NCBI RefSeq assembly: GCF_002214185.1
Contig: NZ_CP022161.1
Location: 3,099,767 to 3,163,766, forward strand
Source of the DNA: Streptomyces capitiformicae
GTDB lineage: Bacteria; Actinomycetota; Actinomycetes; Streptomycetales; Streptomycetaceae
DNA: 64,000 nt
Reading direction: 5' to 3'
Both the position numbers and the translations under genes were made by a program. How positions within the stretch are numbered: the stretch's first letter is position 1; each line of letters opens with the position of its first letter. Positions 10,101 through 17,180 of the stretch are shown here, one piece after another. The notes under the pieces are model-generated. The model made no database searches and was not told where the DNA came from. It was given only the letters and a program-made list of their open reading frames with translations.

Positions 10101-10164
10101 GCTCGGGGTGTCCCGGCGAGCGGCCTTGGCTGGACGGCTGCCGCCCGCGCCGGACGACAACTGA
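7150..10164 (+). CDS. LuxR-family LAL (large ATP-binding) transcriptional regulator
   Basis: 1004 residues. The N-terminal AAA domain has Walker A GDPGIGKT (residues 64-71) and Walker B LLLVLDDLHWAD (about 178-189). A long helical TPR-like middle follows, then a C-terminal LuxR helix-turn-helix from about residue 943 (LTPRERQVAELAARGLTNREIG...TVNVHLSRVFAKLGVSRR). LAL proteins activate secondary metabolism or catabolic genes in actinomycetes. There are two in-frame TTA codons (7816-7818, residue 223, and 9340-9342, residue 731), so translation should depend on the bldA tRNA. The TTG start at 7150 follows GGGAGGAAG; a later GTG near 7258 cannot be excluded. Confidence 0.92.
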   Translation: MSGGTGPAAGTPTGQCASDEVERVPRGRAGGPGPLVGRRTELAVLHDLISAAGPEAPGVVEIVGDPGIGKTRLLTEWADLAARSGWLVLSGRAAEFEQQVPFGVFGAALEDHPGLTGGNGPTGLAELDVSDLRLLRSVFPVLPAPPDEAPVQAVTAERYRLHRAVRTLLEVLSRQSGLLLVLDDLHWADIASTELVEYLLRHPPRGRLLLAVAHRRRQTSARLRHALARAVHSGMVERMELGPLTPADVDELLPADADPTRRRRLYEASGGNPLYLQALAAPSAGGDEQDPGPRPVDARGHVPEPVRAALVAELDALAPRTLLVAQACAVAGDQVGVGLVARTAGLDVDAVVGLLDELVRHDVVRPAATGGRFEFRHPLVRRVAYDTAGAGWRVAAHTRAAAALHETGAPAAELAHHVERSAERGDARGVEVLREAAAATLHQSPATAVHWLRAALRLVPDGPDWLPARLDLLGLQAQAYGLIGQFRDSRGALHELRRLLPAELTEQQARIIAFCAMVEHRLGRHAEARAQLLAGLAALPDEESPAGLALKIGLATGVARRLDPVLDRDWPAEALTTARRLADRAALACTLAIAVVARHTRGLVDEETVALLDEAAALADTLPDGELARLVETLVWLGWAEVCQERLDDGVRHMLRGLDIARAAGQSHLVNFLHGNLGIVHILRGDLERAAGHLDDELDAVLLTGSEALHGPALRNQCWLAISAGDTENALRLAKEALACAEGGGSPDVRLATGLLGIAHLFADDPATCVDLMMTAAGGDPELRAVDPLERTAWHEALAAAEAALGHLDKATAWADRAFAHAAGLPRRTGVAHLARAHALLPGDPARAAAEALRSAELLLAAGDRLMAARAHAVAAVALAADSRPDAAREQFAESTALLQACGAQRHKETALREQRRMNARQPRRSGSRREPADGGTPTDTELTPRERQVAELAARGLTNREIGRALYISPRTVNVHLSRVFAKLGVSRRAALAGRLPPAPDDN

Positions 10165-10206
10165 ACCGGGCACACCCACCTCGGCGATCCGTATAGAGCG
10201 TTTGCC

Positions 10207-10221
10207 GGATGCTACGCATCC
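10207..10221. promoter_or_regulatory. Short hairpin GGATGC-TAC-GCATCC
   Basis: Perfect 6-bp inverted repeat with a 3-nt loop, 43 nt after the LAL stop and 84 nt before the RTX gene start. It could end LAL transcription or serve as an operator for the downstream gene; the sequence alone does not decide. Confidence 0.35.
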
Positions 10222-10304
10222 TGTGTCCGAACCAGACTCGGTGAGCAGAAGGCCGACGGAGCAACAGAGCCGTCGTGAGAGTCAACAGCACCGAGAGAGG
10301 GCCG

Positions 10305-11219
10305 ATGGGCAGAAAAGCGTTACTCAGGGTCATGGTGGTCGTCGCGACGGTGGGTTCAGCGGTGACCCTGACCGCGGGGCCGGCGAACGCGGCCACAGGC
10401 GTGTTCCTGAGCGGGAGTAATGTGATCGTGAACGCCGGGGCGGGCGTCGCGAACAACATCACCATCAACGTGTCGGGGAACAGCATCATCATCCAGGACA
10501 CCCGCGCCGTCCTGACAGCGGGCACCGGCTGCGCTCTTCAGACCAACGGCTCGGTGGCCTGCGGAATCAGCCCCAATGACGCCACAGTCGTGGTCAACGC
10601 CGGGGACCTCGGCGACACCATCACAAAGATCGGCAATGTCCGGGGCGACCTGCGGGGGCAAACGGGCAACGACACCATCAACGGCGGCCCCAGCCCGGGT
10701 AGCAACATCCTCAACGGCGGGGCGGACAGGGACACCCTGAACGGCGGCCCCACCTTCGATCTCCTCATCGGCGGCGCCGGCCCCGACAGGCTGAGTGGCG
10801 GGGGCGGCACCAACGATATCGCCAGCTACTTCGAAAGCGGCGCGGGCGTGGTCGTCGACATCGACAACACCGCCGACGACGGCATCGGCGGCGAGGGCGA
10901 CGACGTCCGCACCGACGTGGAAATCGTCTACGGCAGCGAGTTCAACGACACGATCACCGGGAGCGCGTCGAACGACAGCATGCTTGGCTTCGGGGGCAGC
11001 GACCGACTGGTCGGCGGGGCGGGCAACGACAATCTCACCGGGGACCTGGTGCCGTCGAACAGCGGCCTCGTCGGCAGCGACACCCTCATCGGCGGACCCG
11101 GGAACGACACCCTCAACGGCGTGGACAACATCCGGGGCAACGACAGCCTCGACGGGGGTGACCAGACCGACACCTGCACCGCTGACACCAGCGACACCAA
11201 GAGATTCTGCGAGGCGTAA
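10305..11219 (+). CDS. Secreted calcium-binding RTX-repeat protein
   Basis: 304 residues. An N-terminal signal peptide (MGRKALLRVMVVVATVGSAVTL) ends in a likely AxA cleavage site near ANA|A, residues 28-30. The mature part holds several hemolysin-type nonapeptide repeats GGxGxDxLx: GGADRDTLNGG, GGAGPDRLSGG, GGAGNDNLTGD and GGPGNDTLNG. Calcium ions fill such repeats once outside the cell and fold them into a parallel beta roll. No catalytic domain is visible. ATG 10305 with GAGAGAGGG upstream is preferred to GTG 10275. It follows the LAL regulator in the same direction with a 140-bp gap. Confidence 0.85.
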   Translation: MGRKALLRVMVVVATVGSAVTLTAGPANAATGVFLSGSNVIVNAGAGVANNITINVSGNSIIIQDTRAVLTAGTGCALQTNGSVACGISPNDATVVVNAGDLGDTITKIGNVRGDLRGQTGNDTINGGPSPGSNILNGGADRDTLNGGPTFDLLIGGAGPDRLSGGGGTNDIASYFESGAGVVVDIDNTADDGIGGEGDDVRTDVEIVYGSEFNDTITGSASNDSMLGFGGSDRLVGGAGNDNLTGDLVPSNSGLVGSDTLIGGPGNDTLNGVDNIRGNDSLDGGDQTDTCTADTSDTKRFCEA

Positions 11220-11284
11220 GGCAGACCGGCCCGCGAGACAGCGACGCCGCGAGCACGGTGACCGCGTCTCCCGGCCGGACCACA

Positions 11285-11308
11285 CCCCGCGCCCTCAGGG
11301 GCGCGGGG
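11285..11308. repeat. Dispersed GC-rich palindrome, copy 1 (terminator-like)
   Basis: CCCCGCGCCC (11285-11294) and GGGCGCGGGG (11299-11308) form a perfect 10-bp stem with loop TCAG. It lies between two convergent genes. Variants of the same GCGCCCCT-GA-AGGGGCGCGGGG sequence occur at 19334 and 22025, also at gene ends, so this is a dispersed extragenic palindrome that probably also ends transcription. Confidence 0.7.
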
Positions 11309-11338
11309 CTGTTGTCGGTGCAAATCCCCACCGCTCTC

Positions 11339-12085
11339 TCAGGCGGTCTCCCCCATCCCCTCCGCCTCCCACTCGGCCAACGCCAACAACTGCTCCGGCG
11401 TCACCCCGTCAGGGATCGGCACCGGCGCAGGCGTCCGAAGAGGCGGCTGCCACCCCTCCACCGGATCCCACCGCCGTACGACCTTCGCCGGCGCCCCGGC
11501 CACCACACAGCGATCCGGCACCACGCCACGCACCACGGCCCCGGCGGCCACCACCACATTCCGCCCGATCCGCGCCCCCGGCAGAATCACCGCCCCCGTG
11601 CCGATCCAGCACCCGGGCCCGATCGACACCGGATCCATCCGCGGCCACTGCTTGCCGATGGGTTCGTCGGGATCGTCGTACGAGTGGTTCGTGGACGTCA
11701 CATACACATACGGCCCGAAGTAGCAGTCGCTGCCGATCGTGACGGTCGTATCGGCGATGACATGGCTGCCGCGCCCGAGGACGACACCGTCACCGATGCG
11801 CAGGATCGGTTCCGCGCCGAGGTCGAGGTCGGGCATGAGCCCGGCGGTCAGGGTGACCTGTTCGCCGATGATGCAGTGGGCGCCCAGATGGATCCACGGC
11901 TCGCCGAAGACCGTGCCGAGCGGAAAGGCCAGCCTGGTACCTGTTCCCATCGCGCCGAAGCGGAAGCGTCCGGGCCGCTCGGCCGTCACCGACCCCGTGC
12001 GCTGCAACCACGCCCAGCCCGCATGGACGGCGCGCTGTACGAGGCGACGCCGCCAGGACGAGAACGTGTTCTCACTCTTCGGCAC
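11339..12085 (-). CDS. Acyltransferase with left-handed beta-helix (hexapeptide repeat) fold
   Basis: 248 residues from the GTG at 12085. Repeated hexapeptides build a left-handed beta helix: IGDGVVLGRGSHVIADTTVTIGSDCYFGPYV...IGPGCWIGTGAVILPGARIGRNVVVAAGAVVRGVVPDRCVVAGAPAKVV. The motif STNHSYDDPDEPIG carries the probable catalytic histidine of the XAT/LbH acetyltransferases. It probably O-acetylates a sugar or envelope component; the substrate is unknown. An alternative GTG at 12112 adds nine residues. It converges on the RTX gene, with a hairpin between them. Confidence 0.88.
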   Translation of the reverse strand: MPKSENTFSSWRRRLVQRAVHAGWAWLQRTGSVTAERPGRFRFGAMGTGTRLAFPLGTVFGEPWIHLGAHCIIGEQVTLTAGLMPDLDLGAEPILRIGDGVVLGRGSHVIADTTVTIGSDCYFGPYVYVTSTNHSYDDPDEPIGKQWPRMDPVSIGPGCWIGTGAVILPGARIGRNVVVAAGAVVRGVVPDRCVVAGAPAKVVRRWDPVEGWQPPLRTPAPVPIPDGVTPEQLLALAEWEAEGMGETA

Positions 12086-12208
12086 CCGCTCACCGTACTC
12101 ACCGGGCGGCACGCGCGCGGTGTCGTACGGCTGTGATCTTCACCCCACACAGGGTCCCGCCCATGGCTTACGGTTCGCGTGGGACTGATCCACGACGAGG
12201 AGGCGGCA

Positions 12209-12751
12209 ATGACTCGGCAGCGGGCGCTGATCACGGCATTCGGCGGCAAGAGGCCGGACGTGGAGGAGGCCGCGTTCGTCTCCCCCACGTCGGCGGTGAT
12301 CGGAGACGTGACGCTGCACGCCGGGTCGAGCGTCTGGTACGGGGCGGTGTTGCGCGCGGAGTACGAGCCGATCGTCATCGGCGCCGACGCCAACATCCAG
12401 GACAACTGCACGCTGCATGTCGATCCCGGGTTCCCCATCTCCATCGGCGAGCGCGTCTCGATCGGGCACAACGCGGTGGTGCACGGGGCGACGGTGGAGG
12501 ACGACTGTCTGATCGGCATGGGCGTGACCGTGCTGAACGGCGCGGTGATCGGTGCGGGGTCCCTGGTGGCCGCTCAGGCGCTGGTGCCCCAGGGGATGCG
12601 GGTGCCGCCCGGTTCACTGGTCGCGGGGGTGCCGGCGAAGGTGAAGCGGCCTCTCACCGATGAGGAGCGTGAGGGGATCTCGCTGAACGGGGCGGTCTAC
12701 ACGGAACTGGCGAAGGGGCACCGGGAGGCGCAGGAGGGGTACGGCGTCTGA
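12209..12751 (+). CDS. Gamma-carbonic anhydrase family protein
   Basis: 180 residues of left-handed beta helix. The pattern SSVWYGAVLRAEYEPIVIGADANIQDNCTLHVD, then SIGHNAVVHGATVEDDCLIGMGVTVLNGAVIG, gives the spaced histidines (near LHVD, IGHN and VVHG) that bind the metal in gamma-class carbonic anhydrases and their YrdA/PaaY relatives. ATG 12209 has GAGGAGG 6 nt upstream; the extra in-frame residues from 12179 are rejected. It lies beside another beta-helix enzyme on the opposite strand, with 123 bp between the two starts. Confidence 0.92.
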   Translation: MTRQRALITAFGGKRPDVEEAAFVSPTSAVIGDVTLHAGSSVWYGAVLRAEYEPIVIGADANIQDNCTLHVDPGFPISIGERVSIGHNAVVHGATVEDDCLIGMGVTVLNGAVIGAGSLVAAQALVPQGMRVPPGSLVAGVPAKVKRPLTDEEREGISLNGAVYTELAKGHREAQEGYGV

Positions 12752-12760
12752 AGGGGCGCT

Positions 12761-13411
12761 CTACTCGGCGGCGGGGACCAGTTCGTCTTTGGTGCTCTCC
12801 ACCTTCTCCGCCGCCTTCTTGGCCTTCCGCTTGATCACCAGCATCGACGTGACACCGATCAGCACCGCCAGGACCAGGCCCAGCCAGGAGAACCGTTTGA
12901 GCCAGGCCTCGGCGACCACACCGACGTAGTAGATGACGGCGGTGGTGCCGCCGGCCCAGAGGATGCCGCCGAGGACGTTGGCGGTGAGGAAGCGCCAGTA
13001 GGGCATCTGGAGGACGCCCGCGAGCGGGCCGGCGAAGATGCGCAGCAGGGCGATGAAGCGGCCGAAGAAGACGGCCCACATGCCCCAGCGGTCGAAGGAC
13101 CGCTCGGCGACCGCGATATTGCTCTCGCTGAAGTGTTTGGGGAACCTGCGCCCGAGCTTGGCGAGGAGCGGACGCCCGCCCTTGCGGCCGATGGCGTAAC
13201 CGATGGAGTCACCGATGATCGCGCCGGCCGTCGCGCAGGCCCCGAGGACGAACGGGTCGATGTCGCCGTGCTGGGAGGCGAGCAGCGCGGAGGAGACCAG
13301 GATGATCTCGCCCGGCAGCGGGATGCCCAGGCTCTCCAGGCCGATGACCACGCCCACCAGCAGATAGATGCTGAGAGGGGGCACTGTTTCGAGCCACTCC
13401 TGGACGTGCAA
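12761..13411 (-). CDS. DedA family membrane protein
   Basis: 216 residues with about five hydrophobic segments and the DedA/SNARE-associated signature: IGLESLGIPLPGEIILVSSALLA near the N-terminus, GDSIGYAIGRKGG, and FFGRFIALLRIFAGPLAGVLQMP. DedA proteins are thought to flip polyprenyl phosphate or phospholipid and support membrane potential. The lysine-rich C-terminal tail is cytoplasmic. The start is TTG 13411, with GGGAGGA about 8 nt upstream. It ends only 9 bp from the stop of the convergent gamma-carbonic anhydrase gene. Confidence 0.93.
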   Translation of the reverse strand: MHVQEWLETVPPLSIYLLVGVVIGLESLGIPLPGEIILVSSALLASQHGDIDPFVLGACATAGAIIGDSIGYAIGRKGGRPLLAKLGRRFPKHFSESNIAVAERSFDRWGMWAVFFGRFIALLRIFAGPLAGVLQMPYWRFLTANVLGGILWAGGTTAVIYYVGVVAEAWLKRFSWLGLVLAVLIGVTSMLVIKRKAKKAAEKVESTKDELVPAAE

Positions 13412-13510
13412 AGCCGATTCCTCCCATGTCGCGGATCCCGGGCCCCCGGCGCGCGCTCACCGAGCGCACGCCGGGGCAGCCTACCCGCTCAGTCGGACGT
13501 CGGCGGAGTT

Positions 13511-15136
13511 CTACAGGTTGTCCCACAGGTCGCATCGGTGCTCACTGTGCACAGTCGCGCTCAGTCCGTTACCGCCCTGTGCGGCGGTCCGGAGGGTGAG
13601 CACCTTCCCGCCGTCGGCCGGTGCGGCGGGCTGGCCGGCGGCCCGTGGGACGCCGTTGCGGATGAAGGAACCCCAGTAGTCGATCATCTGCCGGGACAGC
13701 GCCCGCTGCTCGGCGTTCAGCGGTGTCTCCAGCCCGAAGTGCTTGAAGAGGTACTGCACCTCGTTGACATGGGTCGCGCCGAAGTCGAAGTCCGTGCCCA
13801 GGTTGCGCAGCGAGGCGAAGGGCGGCGAGGTGCGGTCGGCGAACTCGTACGCGTACACCGGTCCGCGATCCGCGAGGAGCCCGGTCAGCCGCAGCGCGGA
13901 GCAGGCGAAGAGCTGGTCGCCCTGAGCCGTGCCGTACGCGATGCTGGGTGAGGGGGAGGCCGACAGCGGGTAGCGGTCCAGCACGCGGTCGCCGAAGTCG
14001 GTACGCATGACGCCCGGGTACTGCTCGGCCGTGAGCGGGGTGCCGGCCGCGTCGAACCGGGCGAAGGAAAACAGCCGCCCCTCGTCCTGGTTGGCGCCGT
14101 TGAGGACGGGCACGCGGGCCGCCGCCCCCTTCGCGTACAGCGCGGCGGGCTGCTCGGGCAGGAAGTCGCCGCCGATCACGGGTCCCCAGTTCAGACCGGC
14201 CTGGGCGGCGAGGATCTCGGCGGCGGGCTTGGCGCGCAGGCAGGCCGTGTCCGCGCAGTCCAGCTTCGCCATGAAGGCCCTGCCCTGCGCCACCGCCGTC
14301 TCCCGCGTACGGGCCGCGCAGTCGCCGTACGCCCCGCTCTGCACGATCCCGGCGTGGAACAGGCCCTTCGACGTCGGTGAGGCCATCTGGTTGCAGACCG
14401 AGTGGCCGCCCGCGGACTCGCCCGCGATGGTGACCCGGCCCTTATCGCCGCCGAAACGACCGATGTTGGCGCGCACCCAGCGCAGCGCGGCCTGTTGGTC
14501 GAGCATGCCGAAGTTGCCGGAGACCCCGTCGCGCGACTCGGCATCGAGGTCGGTCGTGGCGAGGAAACCCATCGCGCCCAGGCGGTAGTTGACGGTTACG
14601 ACGACGGCGCCGGTCCGCCGTGCGAAGGTGTCCGGCACGATGTCCTCGCCGGCGCCCGCGGTGAGCCCGCCGCCGTGCAGCCAGACCATGACCGGGCGGG
14701 CGACCCGGCCACCACGGCCTTCCGGCACGTACACATTGAGGTCGAGGCAGTCCTCGGTGTGGCTCGGCTGCTCATAGCCGGGATCCCAACTCGCCGTCTG
14801 CACACATCGGTTCCCGAACTCCCGCGCTTCGCGCACCCCGTGCCAGGGCCGCGTCGGCCGGGGGTCGGTCCAGCGGAGGTCTCCGACGGGCGGCTGGGCG
14901 TAGGGGATACCGAGGAACTGCCGCCCCTCGGTGGTGGTTTCGCCGCGCACCCAGCCCGCGTCGGTGCGGACGAGGGTCGGCTGCCCGGGTCCGGCGGCTT
15001 GTGCGGATCCGGCGGCCTGTGCGGGCGCGGGGGTCAGGAGGGCTGCGGTGAGGGCCGCGGCGATGGCGGCGGCCGCCGCGCCGAGCCGCCGTAAGCGGGC
15101 GGTTGCGGAACTCCGCCGGGACACGGTGTCTGACAT
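13511..15136 (-). CDS. Secreted type B carboxylesterase/lipase
   Basis: 541 residues. A Sec signal peptide (RRLGAAAAAIAAALTAALLT...AQA|A, cleavage near residue 42) precedes an alpha/beta hydrolase of the carboxylesterase family: the QFLGIPYAQPP region, EDCLDLNVYVPEG, HGGGLTAGAGED (oxyanion hole) and nucleophile elbow GESAGG with Ser241. It hydrolyses esters outside the cell; the substrate is unknown. Residue 15 is encoded by TTA (15092-15094), so synthesis may depend on bldA. A consensus-like promoter lies about 60 bp upstream. GGAG lies 14 nt before the ATG. Confidence 0.93.
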   Translation of the reverse strand: MSDTVSRRSSATARLRRLGAAAAAIAAALTAALLTPAPAQAAGSAQAAGPGQPTLVRTDAGWVRGETTTEGRQFLGIPYAQPPVGDLRWTDPRPTRPWHGVREAREFGNRCVQTASWDPGYEQPSHTEDCLDLNVYVPEGRGGRVARPVMVWLHGGGLTAGAGEDIVPDTFARRTGAVVVTVNYRLGAMGFLATTDLDAESRDGVSGNFGMLDQQAALRWVRANIGRFGGDKGRVTIAGESAGGHSVCNQMASPTSKGLFHAGIVQSGAYGDCAARTRETAVAQGRAFMAKLDCADTACLRAKPAAEILAAQAGLNWGPVIGGDFLPEQPAALYAKGAAARVPVLNGANQDEGRLFSFARFDAAGTPLTAEQYPGVMRTDFGDRVLDRYPLSASPSPSIAYGTAQGDQLFACSALRLTGLLADRGPVYAYEFADRTSPPFASLRNLGTDFDFGATHVNEVQYLFKHFGLETPLNAEQRALSRQMIDYWGSFIRNGVPRAAGQPAAPADGGKVLTLRTAAQGGNGLSATVHSEHRCDLWDNL

Positions 15137-15196
15137 GAAGCCGTCACTCCTTCGTGCAGGCGTCTGTGTGGACCGCGTGTGCGTGTGCCGGGCGGG

Positions 15197-15225
15197 AAAC
15201 TAGGGCCGACGGTGACTCGTGTCAA
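15197..15225 (-). promoter_or_regulatory. Sigma-70-type promoter of the carboxylesterase gene
   Basis: On the minus strand, TTGACA (15225-15220), a 17-bp spacer and TAGTTT (15202-15197). This is a full -35 match and a good -10, optimal for the principal sigma factor HrdB. Transcription would start near 15190, giving a leader of about 55 nt before the ATG at 15136. Confidence 0.7.
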
Positions 15226-15252
15226 TGAAGTGGACGGAAGTGGACGCAAGAA

Positions 15253-15299
15253 ACCCTCGCCGCCTCGATCGGCACAAGCCGAGTGGGGGCGGCGAGGGT
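15253..15299 (-). terminator. Terminator of the hotdog thioesterase gene
   Basis: ACCCTCGCCGCC (15253-15264) pairs perfectly with GGCGGCGAGGGT (15288-15299), with an inner hairpin TCGGC-ACAA-GCCGA. It lies 19 bp after the thioesterase stop at 15318. On the minus strand the stem is followed by TTTCTTGC, a short U-rich tail. Confidence 0.8.
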
Positions 15300-15317
15300 C
15301 AGGGACCGCGACCGGAG

Positions 15318-15770
15318 TCAGGCGTTGGGGCGCAGGGTCCAGACGACGGTCATCTCGCCGGTCACGGCGCCGTCGGCGCGCCGGATGGCGACGGAGACGG
15401 GGAACTCGGGGCGCTGACCGGCGTCGAGTTCGGCGACGACCTCGGCTGCGGGGCGGCCCAGTGTCGCGGTGGCCGTGACCTGACCCATCGCGAGCTTCTT
15501 GTACGCGATCTCCGCGCTGACCGCGAGCGGTACGGCGCGGGAGAACTGATCACCGAACGCGGCGAGCACGATCGCCCCGCTCGCCGACTCCCCCAGCGTG
15601 AACATCGCCCCGGCGTGCGGCCCGCCGACATGGTTGTGGAACTCGCTCTGATCCGGCAGCGCCACCACGGCCTTCTCCGCCGAGGTCTCCAGGTACTCCA
15701 ACTTCAGTGTCCTGGTCATCGGCACCGTGGCGGCGAGCATCTCGCCGATCGACATCTGGTCTGCGCTCAT
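15318..15770 (-). CDS. Hotdog-fold thioesterase (PaaI/DUF4442-like)
   Basis: 150 residues. The segment HNHVGGPHAGAMFTLGESASGAIV is the hotdog helix region of the PaaI/YiiD type, and VPLAVSAEIAYKKLAMGQVTATATL is the following beta strand. Members hydrolyse acyl-CoA or acyl-carrier-protein thioesters; the acyl group cannot be inferred. The gene stands alone with its own terminator just downstream. The start at 15770 gives the normal family length. Confidence 0.85.
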   Translation of the reverse strand: MSADQMSIGEMLAATVPMTRTLKLEYLETSAEKAVVALPDQSEFHNHVGGPHAGAMFTLGESASGAIVLAAFGDQFSRAVPLAVSAEIAYKKLAMGQVTATATLGRPAAEVVAELDAGQRPEFPVSVAIRRADGAVTGEMTVVWTLRPNA

Positions 15771-15912
15771 GACCCGAGGTTACCCACGAGTAGCCAGACT
15801 GGCCAGGGGTGTCCGACGTCAAAAGTCGTCACCCCGGGGCGTTTTGGAGCCGTTCGTCCCCACTGCAAAGCCGCTTGGCGGACTCCCGTGGCACCCCGCC
15901 CCCCGGCGCCTT

Positions 15913-15918
15913 TATGGT
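15913..15918 (+). promoter_or_regulatory. -10 element of a probable leaderless promoter
   Basis: TATGGT ends 8 nt before the ATG at 15927, the spacing expected for a transcript that begins at or next to the start codon. No ribosome binding site is present. No convincing -35 element is seen. Confidence 0.45.
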
Positions 15919-15926
15919 TACGAGCC

Positions 15927-17015
15927 ATGTGGCCAGGACAGCAGCAGCCGCCCGGGGGCGAGCACCATCCGCAGCAGCCGAATCCGTACCAGCAACCACC
16001 GGGGTACGGCCAGCAGGGACAGCCCGGGCAGCCGGGACAGCCAGGACAGCCGGGATACCAACAGCCGGGGTATCAGCAGCCCAACCCCTACCAGCAGCCC
16101 GGTTACCAGTCGACGGGTCAGCAGTCCGCGTACGGGCAGCAGCCCCAGTGGGGTACCCCGGCTCCCGTGGGCGCTCCGGAACCGCCGGGCGGAGGCGGCG
16201 GCAACCGGACCAAGCTCATCGCGATCATCGCGGCCACGGCCGTCGTCGTGGCGGCCGGGGTAACTGGGTTCCTCGTCCTCGGCGGTGACGGAGACGAGAA
16301 GACCGAGGCGAAGAACAAGCCGGCGCCGTCGGTCTCCTCGTCACCGAGCCCGTCGCCGTCCGCTTCGGAGAACCCGCGCGGCGAGGACGCCGGGGCGAAA
16401 CCGACCATCGAGGGCTGGAAGGTCGTCGTCAATCCCAAGTGGGGCACGGCGTTCGACGTTCCAGCCGAGTGGGAGGTCGACTCGCCGGACACGTTCATCG
16501 GCTTCGAGGACAGCGAGAAGGGCGACGGCTCGGTCCTCATCGGCATGTCGGCGCCCGCGCGCCTGAAGGCGGAGTGGTGCACGTCCGACGACGACAAGGA
16601 CGGCAGGGAGGACACCACCGCCCTCGCCGCCGTGGGCACCAAGGGCCAGCAGGGCGCCAAGAACACCGGCGACATCGCCCGCAACGACTCGGCGTGGTGG
16701 GTCTTCGGCGGCTACACCGACCAGAAGGCCGCCTCCAAGAAGCTGATGACCGTCGGCAAGCCCGAGGCGTACACGACGACGTCGGGCGTCGAGGGCAGTG
16801 TCGCGACGACGTACTCCAGCGGCGTGACCAAGAAGAGCAAGGGCAAGTGCGACCGCGACGGCAAGGCGACGACGTTCGCTTTCAAGAACTCGGCGGGTGA
16901 CTTCGTCTCCTGGACATTCCACGGCGCCAAGGGCGTGAAGGAGGAGGTCCCGGACGCAACGGTGAAGAAGATCCTGAGCACGGTACGGCTCTACGGCGAC
17001 CCGACGGGCGGCTGA
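15927..17015 (+). CDS. Membrane-anchored protein with proline/glutamine-rich cytoplasmic head
   Basis: 362 residues. Residues 1-90 are low complexity (PGQ, GQPGQPGQPGQ and QQPGYQQ repeats). One transmembrane helix follows at about 96-118 (LIAIIAATAVVVAAGVTGFLVL), then a serine/proline linker and an extracellular domain of about 220 residues starting GWKVVVNPKWGTAFDVPAEWEV. Two cysteines (in EWCTSDDD and KGKCDRDG) could form a disulfide. The layout is typical of conserved Streptomyces envelope proteins of unknown function. The frame is open further upstream, but codon use and the leaderless promoter support ATG 15927. Confidence 0.85.
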   Translation: MWPGQQQPPGGEHHPQQPNPYQQPPGYGQQGQPGQPGQPGQPGYQQPGYQQPNPYQQPGYQSTGQQSAYGQQPQWGTPAPVGAPEPPGGGGGNRTKLIAIIAATAVVVAAGVTGFLVLGGDGDEKTEAKNKPAPSVSSSPSPSPSASENPRGEDAGAKPTIEGWKVVVNPKWGTAFDVPAEWEVDSPDTFIGFEDSEKGDGSVLIGMSAPARLKAEWCTSDDDKDGREDTTALAAVGTKGQQGAKNTGDIARNDSAWWVFGGYTDQKAASKKLMTVGKPEAYTTTSGVEGSVATTYSSGVTKKSKGKCDRDGKATTFAFKNSAGDFVSWTFHGAKGVKEEVPDATVKKILSTVRLYGDPTGG

Positions 17016-17180
17016 GACAGCTGAGACGGGGGGTGCGGGGGTGACGGCGGTCGACCCCCGCGCTCTCTGCGTTCCCTGTGCTCCTCGTGCTTCTTGAGGT
17101 CGTCTCGTCCTGGCCCGATCTGGCCGTATGCCCCGACGAAACGATTTGGCTGGAGCTGCCCGGGCGGCGATAGTCGGCCC

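Noticed and set aside
15219..15926. In-frame upstream extension of the membrane-anchored protein
   Set aside because: It crosses the thioesterase gene on the other strand and its terminator; the leaderless promoter and family pattern support ATG 15927.
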